A stretch of 64,000 nt of DNA from Schistocerca nitens (lineage: Eukaryota > Arthropoda > Insecta > Orthoptera > Acrididae), in the NCBI RefSeq assembly GCF_023898315.1, contig NC_064621.1, positions 132,368,521 through 132,432,520 of the forward strand. The letters are read 5' to 3'. Positions 44,691 to 54,486 of this stretch are shown one piece after another. Numbering within the stretch: position 1 is the stretch's first letter; each line of letters opens with the position of its first letter. The position numbers were made by a program, and so were the translations under genes. Below the pieces are notes generated by a model that did no database searches, was not told the DNA's origin, and saw only the letters and a list, made by a program, of their open reading frames with translations.

Positions 44691-45625
44691 ACGAATTGTA
44701 TTTCTTGTTAACGCAACCCAGCAGCAACAAGCATTAATTTTGATTAGCTGGGTCAGTTGCGTATTTATTTACGGAATAGTTTTGCAGTACAGCCTCTAGT
44801 ATACGTCACCTGTGAGGTAATTGTGTATGCGACAGTATTACTCGCTGCTGCCTTATATTAGAAAAAAGTTACGACTTGAATGCAGTTTTCATATGGCGAC
44901 TGTCAGCAAGTGATAAGCTTTAATTACTGTTTTGGCCACTCTGCAATTTGTGATATTTTCCACAGGACATATAATGCTTCATGAACCAGCAACCAATGAC
45001 TGGTCATGTATTACTCGTAACTTTCGAATGCACTAGCATGCCTTTCCTACTGACTTCTAATACCAGATGGCGTTCTCAGGCCTATTGAAGGACGCACTGA
45101 GAATCAAAAAATAGATACGGCATTTTTGCAACGAAGTTCTGAATCGACCATTACATCATAACAGCTAAAGTGGTAACTGTGAAGCCAATTATTATGACTG
45201 GTCCTTCATAACTACTTGCAAGACAGAGCTCAATGAGGGTGCTCATCTATTATGATCTTTTGTGCTTCAGAGCTTATGGACACTGAAGACGATGCACAGA
45301 ATATTATACGTAGAACTTCATGCGGAGTAGTTTGGCAGAAAGATGTGATCAGGGACGTACAATCTTTCGTTAAGAGAAAGTGACTTATCAGAGGCTATAC
45401 GTCCTACCTATAAAAACTATTTTAACAATGCTGGAAAGAATAACTGGCAACCTGGTGATATTGTAGTTATGAAGTGTTCTAAACCTTGCAATTGAACAAA
45501 ATGTCTTAAGGCAAAAAGAAATAATTAACAAAAAGTTTGTTTACGTGGTTATTATCCACAGCAGACACAGAAATATTCGTTCTGTAAATAACAAACTCCT
45601 TTTTCTTGCTGCAATGTATTTTTTT

Positions 45626-45672
45626 GTTCCAGACGCGTTGCGCCTTTTACTTCAAGGCCTCTTCAGTGGAAC
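45626..45672 (-). other. Hammerhead-ribozyme-like motif with full stem I
   Basis: On the minus strand GTTCCA pairs perfectly with TGGAAC (stem I, 6 bp). These enclose CTGAAGA, one extra G, GCCTT...AAGGC (stem II), GCAAC where GAAAC is expected, and ACGCGT forming a loop-less stem III before the final C. Compared with the 40.8 and 47 kb copies all three stems differ in sequence but stay paired. The GCAAC change would probably abolish cleavage in this copy. Confidence 0.45.
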
Positions 45673-45840
45673 CTAAAATGTGATATTTGTAGATTACAAC
45701 AAGTTCATTATTTTGTACATAAATAAGTGATTACCTATAGTTATTCGAGTTTTTGGCTGGCAAGTGCCTTTCTTCTAATCTGGTCAAATGCTAGAAATTG
45801 TACTGTAACTTTAGTAACGAAGCATCAGAAGATAAACGCA

Positions 45841-45930
45841 TGTGCCTGGTGAGCGGAAGATCCGCATACGAAACCCGGCCTTGAGACTAATCTTTATTCG
45901 TCGCTTCTGTCTGCATATATAGACCACAAG
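45841..45930 (+). mobile_element. Family E tRNA-derived repeat, fragment
   Basis: Contains ACGAAACCCGGCC and TCTTTATTCGTCGCTTCTG(TCTGCATA), the inverse of the corresponding segment of copy 1 at 40940-41010. Confidence 0.5.
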
Positions 45931-46886
45931 ATAAATTTACTTTGGCAATGCGTCCTGTCTCCGCATCGACCCATCTTACTGTGTTGATTCCATTCAATTG
46001 ACTGGCTCAGACTCATCACTGTCTGTATTTAGTTGTTTAGTTCAATTTACGAAGTAAATTCACTTACTTTCTACTTGAATGAATCTGCCACAAAGTTTCA
46101 TACTTTCAGCTTGTTCATTTCGCAGATAGAAAGCTGTCACTTGCGCCATTCGTACAGTGAAAGTCTGATTGGATGGCCTCCAGCCAAAAAATCACAAATT
46201 TTGAAAGTCAGTTTTTGAGCCTTTCAGTCTCATCATCTAGTGAATGCTTTACTACTTCAAATTTGTCGAACTGTGGCGTTACAGCAACATCTACAACTTA
46301 CAACAAACAGTTTTTAGAGAACGAGGTTAGTTATTAATATAGATATTAATTAATTTGGCGGAGAGTACGCTTATTTGAGGTAAGCCGTTCCTTTGATCTC
46401 TCAATCTTCTGTTATTACTTGGAAAATCAAAATAGAGTTTCCTGTTACGTAATAAGTTTTATATTAGTTTAGTAGTGTTGTATGTGACTGTTAGATCAAT
46501 TAACAGAACACATGTTGATCTCTTCAGCCCATACCGCCCTCCATGTATTAGGTAAGATTAGCTCCTTGACGTATAAATGATTCATTACCTACGCCATTGG
46601 AACCACCTTTCCTGCAGAAACTAAGATGTAATTTTACCAAGGGTTTTAGGTGATTCGAGATATATTTAAAAAATGTGATGGTAGAGACATGGATGAGTTC
46701 GTATGATTTTCAGGGTGTTTCCTGCGTTTCAATGTAGCGAATACTTGGTTCTTTCACCGTTATTTGGAAATTTTACGTTGCCTGATTCGGTTATTGAATA
46801 ACACGACTAAATTACGACATTTTGCCCTAAATGGCTTTCTTTCAGTATCACGTCTATTCGAGAGTGTTCAGCGCCCTATATTGCAT

Positions 46887-47206
46887 TACTTTTGAATACA
46901 TTATGGGCACAGCAGTGATCAATGTCTTATAGATAATTACTATTAAAAACAGTCTTGATCACGATTTATTTAACAAGGTGACCGGTTTCAACCACTACTG
47001 TGGTCATCTTCAGACTATTGAGTAGGAACCTCTTTCTGTTGAAGAATCACTACTTCAACAGAAAGAGGTTCCTACTCAATGGTCTGAAGAATCACTACTT
47101 CAACAGAAAGAGGTTCCTACTCAATGGTCTGAAGATGACCACAGTAGTGGTTGAAACCGGTCACCTTGTTAAATAAATCGTGATCAAGACTGTTTTTAAT
47201 AGTAAT
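46887..47206. mobile_element. Small foldback insert with 14-bp TSD and hammerhead-like arms
   Basis: A perfect 14-bp duplication GCCCTATATTGCAT flanks it at 46873-46886 and 47207-47220. The arms (about 46936-47045 and 47096-47206) are inverted copies beginning and ending in ATTACTATTAAAAACAG. Each arm holds CTGAAGATGACCACAGTAGT with GGTTGAAACCGGTC, the hammerhead-like motif, with stem I CAA(T)GGT/ACCTTG. The long TSD points to retroposition rather than a cut-and-paste transposase. Confidence 0.82.
47041..47130. repeat. Perfect 45-bp tandem duplication inside the foldback insert
   Basis: Units at 47041-47085 and 47086-47130 are identical (each begins GAAGAATCACTACTTCAACA). Only one arm of the foldback is duplicated. 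Confidence 0.95.
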
Positions 47207-48358
47207 GCCCTATATTGCATCTGTCCGCATTAGGAAGAATCAGTGCACAAGGAAATGGGATACGAAAGTAGTAAGGAATGATGAGGTACGCTTCAAGTTC
47301 TTTAAGGCTGTAGATACAGCAATAAGAAATAGCTCAGTAGACAGTACAGATAAAGAGGAATGGACATCTATAAAAAGGGCAATCACAGAAGTTGGAAAGA
47401 AAAACATAGGACACAGAAGATAACTGCGAAGAAACCATGCGTAACAGGAGAAATACTTCAGTTGATCTATGAAAGAAGGACGTACAAAATGTTAAGAGAA
47501 TTTTAGGAACACAGAAATACAAGTGCTTGAGGAACGAAACAAATAGCAAGTGCAGGAAAGCTAAGACGAAATGGCTGCATGAAAAATGTGAAAAAATCGA
47601 TCGATATGTCGGAAGGACTGACTCAGCACATAGGAAATGCAAAAGAGCCTTCGGTAAAATTAAAAGCAAACGTGGTATCACTAAGAGTGCAACGGAAATT
47701 TAACTGTTAAGTGCAGAGGAGGGAGCGGATTGGTGGAAAGAGTACATTGAAAGTCTCTATGTCGAGGAAGATTTGATGTGATAGAAGAGGGAACATGACT
47801 CGAATTAGAGCAGGTAGGGGATCCAATATTAGAATTTAAGAGGGCATTGGAGGACGTAAGAACAAAAAAGGCAGAAGGGAAATATAATATTCCATCACCA
47901 TTTCTAAAGTCATTGGGGAAGTGGCAACAAAACGACTATTCACGTTAGTGTGTAGAATGTGTGATTTGCTGACAAGAATAATATACAGAAGAATGGAAAA
48001 GAAAATTGAGGATATGTTAGATGAAGATCAGTTTGGCTTTAGGAAAGTTACAGGCACCAGAGAGGCAGTTATGACGTTGCGGTTGATAATGGAAGTAAGA
48101 CTAAAGAAAAATCAAGACACGTTCATAAGATTTGTTGACCTGGAAAAAGAGTGCGACAATGTAAAATGGTGCAAGATGTTAGAAATTCGGGGAGAAACAG
48201 TGGTGGGCTATAGGGAGAGACGGGTGATATACAATATGTACAAGAGCCAAGACGGAATAAAAAGAGTGGACGACCAAGTTCGAAGAGCTTTGATTATAAA
48301 GGGTGTAAGACAAGGGTGTAATCTTTCGCCCCTACTGTTCAATCTATCCTGAGCGAAA
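47207..48358 (+). pseudogene. RTE LINE (second subfamily): linker and reverse transcriptase, broken
   Basis: PYIASVRIRKNQ and KWDTKVVRNDEVRFKFFKAV (47207-47320) give the end of the endonuclease and the linker. WLHEKCEKIDRYVGR-like sequence and WWKEYIESLY (about 47733-47762) follow. The ORF at 47921-48352 contains RIIYRRMEKKIEDMLDEDQF and GFRKVTGTREAVMTLRLIME. It continues through FIRFVDLEKECDNVKW (AFD replaced by ECD) and IIKGVRQGCNLSPLLFNL. The FADD box is missing because the LINE is deleted and interrupted at 48504. Several stops are present upstream (47420, 47700, 47778). Confidence 0.8.
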
Positions 48359-48698
48359 GTGAAGAAGAATTACATGATCTGGAGAATGGAATGCACTGAG
48401 TACACAGTATCGATTGATAGTAAATCGAACAAAGACGAAGGTAATAAGAAGTAGTAGAAATTAGAACAGCGGGAAACTTAACATCAGGATTGATGCTCAC
48501 AATGTACACTCTTTCACATAAAACTTCACCGGCGGCAGGCTGCTGTAGAGGCTAAGTCCACACCGATCGCGACATGGGACAAAAAAACTGACCAACTCGC
48601 AAATTCTCTAAGTCCGGCTATCTGCACAATATGGCAACGCTGTAGACTGCGGCACTTCCTGGATGTTGTCTCATCTTAGAGAAAGCATATACTGTTTA

Positions 48699-48760
48699 TG
48701 TCCGTGGTCTAGCGGTAACATGCGTTGGTTTTGGGTATAACGTGTATGGATCGAGACCAG
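48699..48760 (+). other. tRNA-like cassette 1 in left arm
   Basis: GTGGTCTAGCGGTAACATGC resembles an A box (TRGCNNAGYNGG-like) and GGATCGAGACC a B box (GGTTCGANNCC), at tRNA-like spacing. The equivalent in the right arm is 53792-53855 on the minus strand (GGATCGAAACTA). Acceptor stems are not convincing, so this is a tRNA-derived piece, not a tRNA gene. Confidence 0.5.
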
Positions 48761-49890
48761 CTGACGAAAAAGATTTTATAGCCTCTTCTGTCGGAATGCT
48801 GAAGACGTGAGTTTAATGGTAGCGCAGATTCAATCTATTTCACTTTCTGACACACCAATAACAAAATTTTATCCAGTAACCATTTTGCGGCAGATTTCTC
48901 GCAGACTGTCCTCCTCTGGACTCCGCAGGCGGCAAAGCTCCGGGATCCACTTGCTGGCTACCGGCAGCGGCCCTGGAGACAGCAGCGGCGCTGCACTCCC
49001 CCGTTCTTTATCGAAAACGCCTGCTACCGCTCATCGCTTCTGATAATTTGAAACGCTTTATTATTATTAAATGTTGCTCCACAGAAAATTTCTACGATTT
49101 CCATTCACGCTCGAATGCAACGGAGATTAGTGTATTACATTAATCGGCAAGAGCTGACTATGGCCCAAAATTAATTTTATAGATTGGGACGAAATTAAAC
49201 CACCTCACTACATTCGATGAATTTATAAATGCTACACACTTCGTTTCTTTTTCTTTCAAAGTCAATATTCGGATGTTTTCGTCAAGGCAGAGTGAGCGTC
49301 TGTGGTGTAAAGCGTATAACAGTTTTTGTTTCATTCCTTATGGTAAGTCTATGCGATAAACTGTGTGAATACCTTGCAATGCATGCTCTGTAGCAGTGCA
49401 GGAACGCTGCACATACGGAGTTCCATGTATGGATTCGTGAAGTATTTAACGTTGATCGGAAGTGATAGTTAAGGTCATCAGATTTAAACCAGAAAAAATT
49501 TTCGATTTTGAGGTTTCATAGAATGGAACGGAATTACTAACGCCGGTGTCAGCAAACGTCTACAGTTTCATGCTATTGAAAAATTTAGAAGAGAGGAACT
49601 TTATTTATCTACATGTTCACTTCATAAACATGTTAGACCTATATGACGAAGAAAGCTCAAATTCGAATCGTTGACAGTAGGTTTGAATCTTTTCGGAAAC
49701 TATTCTACAGTGAAGCACCTTGGCATTTGCAAAGCAGACATCCGTGATATTAACATAATTTAATAAGTCGAAATTGCACGAAGATTTATGTGTAGAGGCA
49801 TTCTTCCGATTTCGTATAAGGAATTTTTACTAACAGTTGGCAACTCCATCAATTAAAATGGAAAATAAAACGTTACATTCAGTGTCTTTC

Positions 49891-49970
49891 ACCGAGATTG
49901 GAACTGCCATCTCATATAGCACTAGCATCCCAACGCAAAAGGGAACCGCTGAGCTAACGCCACACTGGCG
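49891..49970 (-). other. tRNA-like cassette 2 in left arm
   Basis: On the minus strand, GCGTTAGCTCAGCGGTTCCC (A box) and CAGTTCCAATCTCGG (decayed B box) are spaced as in a tRNA with a long variable part. The counterpart in the right arm is 52460-52535 on the plus strand. Confidence 0.5.
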
Positions 49971-50256
49971 GCAACGGGTGGACTACAGTCAATGGGATAT
50001 TGCCTGATACTCAAAACACAACATTAAACACACAAACCGGTGTTATTTATGTGAAGAACGTCGTTCTTGGAGTCCAGAAATTAAATATACTTTCTGTCTC
50101 ATCTTATAGTGGATTATGTCGTATGAGTCTTCGATGTGAAAAACGAATGCCAAGTGAATTTATCGAGGTAATGCCGGGCTGCACCCGGAAATAAATGCAC
50201 TATCACAGTGTTCACAAATACTTGCTACGACGCTGCCAATTCTCAGCTTTCTTACG

Positions 50257-50793
50257 CCGCACATAACTATAACGAGGAAGTCTGCGTCTTCATAAGTTTC
50301 CTCCGTGAAATCGGTATGGTCTATTATACATAGTTTCCGTAATGTTACCCTCTTGTTTGGCTCCTAAACGATGAATAGATCCTAAATGAATGTCTCTGAA
50401 TGAACGTAGTTGTTCGAACCCTTCCTGCGTTGTTTTTGTGTTTTTTATTTGCTTTGAATTCATGAAGCAGACCCCCCCCCCCCCCCCCCCCGCCGAGGTT
50501 TAGGTCACAAAACTAAACCGTCTTTTATCCACTGGCATAATTTATTCAGACAGCACACGACTATCAAACAAAGCCTTTCATTTACAGTTGCAACACTCTA
50601 ACCAGCAGCTAATCCAAGGGTAAGTCACGGTCACGGTCCGAAATTAGCAGCTCTCTGCTACTGTGGCAAAGTATGTACTACATTTTCGATCCCGCAGCAC
50701 CAGTTTATCTGGTAACACTGTGTTAAATTAACAGGAGTAGTTGCAGAGTTGTGCCAGTGTATCAGTCCTCCCATTGTCAACTTTATGTATCTC
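50257..50793. other. Foldback middle section, left part
   Basis: Non-coding, with a C20 run at 50472-50491. Nothing else is recognisable. Confidence 0.5.
50472..50491. repeat. C20 homopolymer
   Basis: Twenty consecutive C residues after GAAGCAGA. Confidence 0.97.
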
Positions 50794-50797
50794 ACTT

Positions 50798-51353
50798 TGT
50801 AAGTAGGCTGTTTATGTTTTCTTATTGGCAACGTTACGTAGCGCTCTGTATGAAAATCACTGGCTGTGTTGTGTGCAGTCTGTGGCTAGTTTGCATTGTT
50901 GTCTGCCATTGTAGTGTTGGGCAGCTGGATGTTGTAAAGTTGGAGGTGAGCCGCCAGCAGTGGTGGATGTGGGGAGAGAGATGGCGGAGTTTGGAAATTT
51001 ATAAGACTGGATGTCATGATCTGTTATGTATATTATGATTTTGCAACACTATTAAGGTAAATACATTGTTTGTTCTCTACCAAAATCTTTCATTTCCTAA
51101 CTATGCCTATCAGTAGTTAGTGCCTTCCGTAGTTTGAATCTTTTATTTAGCTGGCATTAGTGGCGCTCGCTGTTTTACAGTAGTTGGAGTAAAGAAGATT
51201 TTTGGTGAGGTAAGTGATTTGTGAAAGGTATAGGTTAATGTTACTCAGGGCCATTTTTTGTAGGAATTTTTGAAAGTCAGATTGCGTTGCGCTAAAAACA
51301 TTGTGTGTCAGTTTAAGGACAGTCGTGTATAATAGTTGAAAGGGGACGTTTCA
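50798..51353 (+). mobile_element. Solo LTR-like repeat (TG...CA) with 4-bp duplication
   Basis: It begins TGTAAGTAGGCTGTTTATG and ends GGGGACGTTTCA. ACTT flanks it at 50794-50797 and 51354-51357, fitting retroviral-type integration. It is homologous, in opposite orientation, to 7856-8550, with internal length differences. No gag-pol is attached. It inserted in the middle of the giant foldback element. Confidence 0.82.
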
Positions 51354-51370
51354 ACTTCTCCTGTAGCGTT

Positions 51371-51562
51371 GAGCCGGCCGCTGACGAAGAGCGGTTCTAG
51401 GGGCTACAGTCTGGAACCGCGCGACCGCTACGGTCGCAGGTTGGAATCCTGCTTCGGACATGGATGTGTGTGAAGTCCGTAGGTTAGTTAGGTGTAAGTA
51501 GTTCTAAGTTCCAGGGGACTGATGACCTCAGATGTTAAGTCCCATAGTGCTCAGAGCCATTT
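51371..51562 (+). mobile_element. tRNA-derived SINE, family A, inside giant foldback
   Basis: Complete head and tail. The flanks TGTAGCGTT and TGTAGCTTT are a 9-bp duplication with one mismatch. It lies 17 bp after the solo LTR. Confidence 0.9.
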
Positions 51563-52165
51563 GTAGCTTTAGTCACGAGGTGCCGAAGTAAATGGTGTAT
51601 TCTGCATGACGTAACATTCAGTATTCCCTTCTTTCATAGCCACTCTTCATGTGCATTGGTACCAAATAGGGATGCGAACACTCTTGCGAATGAGAGAATG
51701 ACAATAATAATCGTAACAAGAACAAGCAAATAACGAGTGAAGTTTATCGCAATGTAAAACTAGAATGGCTGTGTGCAAAGGGTTTGATATCTTACATTAT
51801 ATTCAATTAAAGTAAGCTCTCGATGTATTTTTACTTCGTTTGTATTTTGAGATGATTATGAACGTTACGGAAAATTATCTCACATGCTTTATGCTGAATG
51901 AGAAACACTGAATCATTTGTTTTGCTTTCCCTGCGTTGTAATGATATAATGTCGGCGTCAACAGCCTTCTTCCACGCCGGAAGCTGAAACTTAATTCATT
52001 CTGGATTAATGATAATTGAATGCCTCAAATGTATACATAGCGCACAAGGCGACGTCATAAACTATCAGGGGAGAACGCCGCATGAAAACCAAACGTGCGC
52101 GCGTGTCTCCCCTCTGAAGAACCGTATAGGACAATCACGACAAGCATTTCGCTAAAGAGCTGTCT
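51563..52165. other. Foldback middle section, right part
   Basis: AT-rich and non-coding. A short GC-richer stretch (AACGTGCGCGCGTGTCTCCC) lies near 52090-52115. No gene. Confidence 0.5.
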
Positions 52166-54049
52166 CGTAAGAGAGCTGAGAATTGGCAGCGTCGTAGCAA
52201 ATATTTGTCAACACTGTGTGAGTGTATTTACTTCCGGGTGTAGCCCGGCATTACCTCGCTAAATTCACTTGGAATTCGTTTTTCACATCGAAGACTCATA
52301 CGATATAATCCACTGTAAGATGAGACCCTTGGAAAGTATATTTAATTTCTGGTCTCCAAGAATGGCCTTTTTCACATAAGTAACACCTGTTTGTGTGTTT
52401 AATGTTGCGTTTCGACGCTCAGGCAATATCGCAATGACTATAGTCCGCCTGTTGCCGCCAGTATGCCGTTAGCTCAGCGATTCCCTTACGCGTTGCGATG
52501 CTGGTGCTATATGAAATAGCAGTTCCAATCTCGGTGAAGGCCGCTGAATACAAAGTTTTATTTTCCATTTTAACTAATGGAGTTGCAAACTGCTAAATCT
52601 GAAGAATGTCTTTACACATAAATCTTCTTGTAATTTCGACTTAGTAAATTATGTTAATATCATGAATGTCTGTTTTGCAAATGCCAAGGTGCTTCACTGT
52701 AAAATAGTTTCCGAAAAGATTCAAACCTACTGTCAACGATTCGAATTTGAGCTTTCTTCGTCATATAGGTCTAACATGTCAGGGGGTTGTTTATGAAGTG
52801 AACATGTAGATAAATAAAGTTCCTCTCTTCTAAATTTTTCAATGGCATGAAACTGTAGACGTTTGCTGACACCGGCGTTAGTAATTCCGTTCCATTCTAT
52901 GAAACCTCAAAATCGATAATTTTTTCTGGTTTAAATCTGATGACCTTAACTATCACTTACGATCAACGTTAAATACTTCCCGAATCCGTACATGGAACTC
53001 CGTATGTGCAGCGTTCCTGCACTGCTACAGAGCATGCATTGGAAGGTGTTCACACAGTTAATCGCATAGACTTACCATAAGGAATGAAACAAGAACTGTA
53101 ATACACTTTACACCACAGACGCTCACTCTGGCTTGACGAAAACGTCCTAATATTGGCCAAAATTTGCACAAATAATGGACTTTGAAAGGAAAAGAAAGAG
53201 GTATGAAGCATTTATAAATTCATCGAATGTAGTGAGGTGGTTTAATTTCGTCTAAGTCTGTCAAATTAATTTCCCATACGCAGCTCTTGCCGATTAATGT
53301 AATATAGTCATAGACTGTGCGGCTGGTCCTGGTGGAGGTTCGAGTCCTCCCTCGGGCATGGTTGTGTGTGTTTGTCCTTAGGATAATTTAGGTTACGTAG
53401 TGTGTAAGCTTAAGGACTGATGACCTTAGCAGCTAAGTCCCATAAGATTTCAAACACATTTGAACATTTTTGAATGTAAGACAGTACCCATCTATTAATC
53501 AGGGCGTCAGTCTATGTTGCTTTCGAGAGTGAATGGAAATCGTAGAAATCTTCTACGGAGCAACATTTAATAACAATAAAGCGTTTTAGATTATCAAAAG
53601 CGATGAGCGGTAGCAGGCGCTTTCGATAAAGAACGGGGGACTGCAGCGCCTCTGCTGTCGCCGCAGAATGGTTACTGGATAAAGGTTTGTTATCGGTGTG
53701 GTAGAAAGTGAAATAGATTGAATCTGCATTACCATTACATTCATGTATTCAGCATTCAGTTGGAAGAGGCTATAAAAGTTTTTGCGCCAGCTAGTTTCGA
53801 TCCACAGACATTGTCGACAGAAACAACGCACGGTACCGCTATACCAAGGGCGTAAACATTGTACGGTTTCTTTTATATGAGTCAAGACTTCCACCAGGAA
53901 GTGCCGCAGTCTACAGTGTTGCCAGATTGTGCAGATTGCCGGACTTAGAGAATTAGCAAGTTGGCCAGTTTATTTGTCCCATGTCGCGATCGGCGCGGAC
54001 TTCGCCTCTGCAGCGGCCGGCCGCCGGTCGAGTTTTATGTCAAAGAGTG
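52166..54049 (-). repeat. Giant foldback, right arm
   Basis: Inverted match to 48507-50256, from CGTAAGAGAGCTGAGAATTG to the outer GAGTTTTATGTCAAAGAGTG. Differences include a SINE insertion at 53306-53475 and an extra CAGGGGGTTGT near 52780. Confidence 0.88.
53306..53475 (+). mobile_element. tRNA-derived SINE, family C (5'-truncated), inside foldback right arm
   Basis: It starts within the tRNA-like head (CATAGACTGTGCGGCTGGTC), has GAGGTTCGAGTCCTCC as B box and ends CACATTTGAACATTTTT. A short AATGTAA repeat on each side may be the target duplication. It is absent at the equivalent site of the left arm, so it post-dates the arms' duplication. Confidence 0.88.
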
Positions 54050-54486
54050 TACGTTTGGGGTACAGCATTGTATCGTAGTGAAACATGGAGTTTAGGAAAA
54101 CCAGCAGAGAATCGAAGCATTTGAGATGTGGTGCTACAGACGAATGTTGAAAATTAGATATACTGATAGGGAAAGGAAGACTCGAAAGTCTCGAAAGCGT
54201 TCCTCCATTTTACTCTGAAATAATGCAAATCAGGAACGGTTGGAAATCATTGTCATTTCATGTTCAGATTCTTCGCCTCCTCCTGCTCAAAAAACAGACA
54301 AGCGAACATGCAGGAAACGCGCACACACACGCGTTTAATGTGAATACCACCCACTTCAAAAAGGCTCTTCCAGTCTCGAAATTCACGAAAGACAGAAATA
54401 GAGAACAGTGTTTCACAGCACGGGGTGAACAATTTTATTCAGAGAACACACCGCACACTGTGGATTACATTGCGAATTTGTAACCA

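Larger units (their letters stand above)
44691..46790. other. Unassigned spacer with two short recognisable pieces
   Basis: Apart from the hammerhead-like motif (45626-45672) and a family E fragment (45841-45930) I recognise nothing. Open frames are short. Confidence 0.4.
48507..50256 (+). repeat. Giant foldback, left arm
   Basis: About 1750 bp. Relative to the other arm it carries about 90-100 extra bp near 48893-48980 (a GC-rich stretch with CTCCGGGATCCACTTGCTGG) and lacks the SINE. It contains two tRNA-like cassettes. Confidence 0.88.
48507..54049. mobile_element. Giant foldback element with ~1.75-1.88-kb terminal inverted arms
   Basis: The ends CACTCTTTCACATAAAAC and, inverted, CACTCTTTGACATAAAAC lie between TA at 48505-48506 and 54050-54051, inside an RTE LINE whose sequence continues on both sides. 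The left arm 48507-50256 and right arm 52166-54049 can be aligned along their whole length. A 1.9-kb middle (50257-52165) is non-coding and itself carries a solo LTR and a SINE. I see no transposase. TA flanks and a CACT start recall Tc1/mariner-type ends, which is inference only. Arms this long are far beyond ordinary Tc1 TIRs. Confidence 0.85.
46790..54190 (+). mobile_element. RTE-type LINE (second subfamily), split by two inserts
   Basis: Element sequence is found upstream to 46886, at 47207-48504 and at 54052-54190 in consistent order and strand. The inserts are a 320-bp foldback (46887-47206, with 14-bp duplications) and the 5.5-kb giant foldback (48507-54049, between TA dinucleotides). 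The downstream part reads GTACAGCATTGTATCGTAGTG, then a GAAACATGG / FEMWCYRRML-like stretch, the usual thumb/C-terminal region. The 5' limit is unclear. Confidence 0.72.

Noticed and set aside
47041..47130. CRISPR-like or satellite array
   Set aside because: Only two 45-bp units in perfect tandem, without spacers; a local duplication inside a foldback insert.
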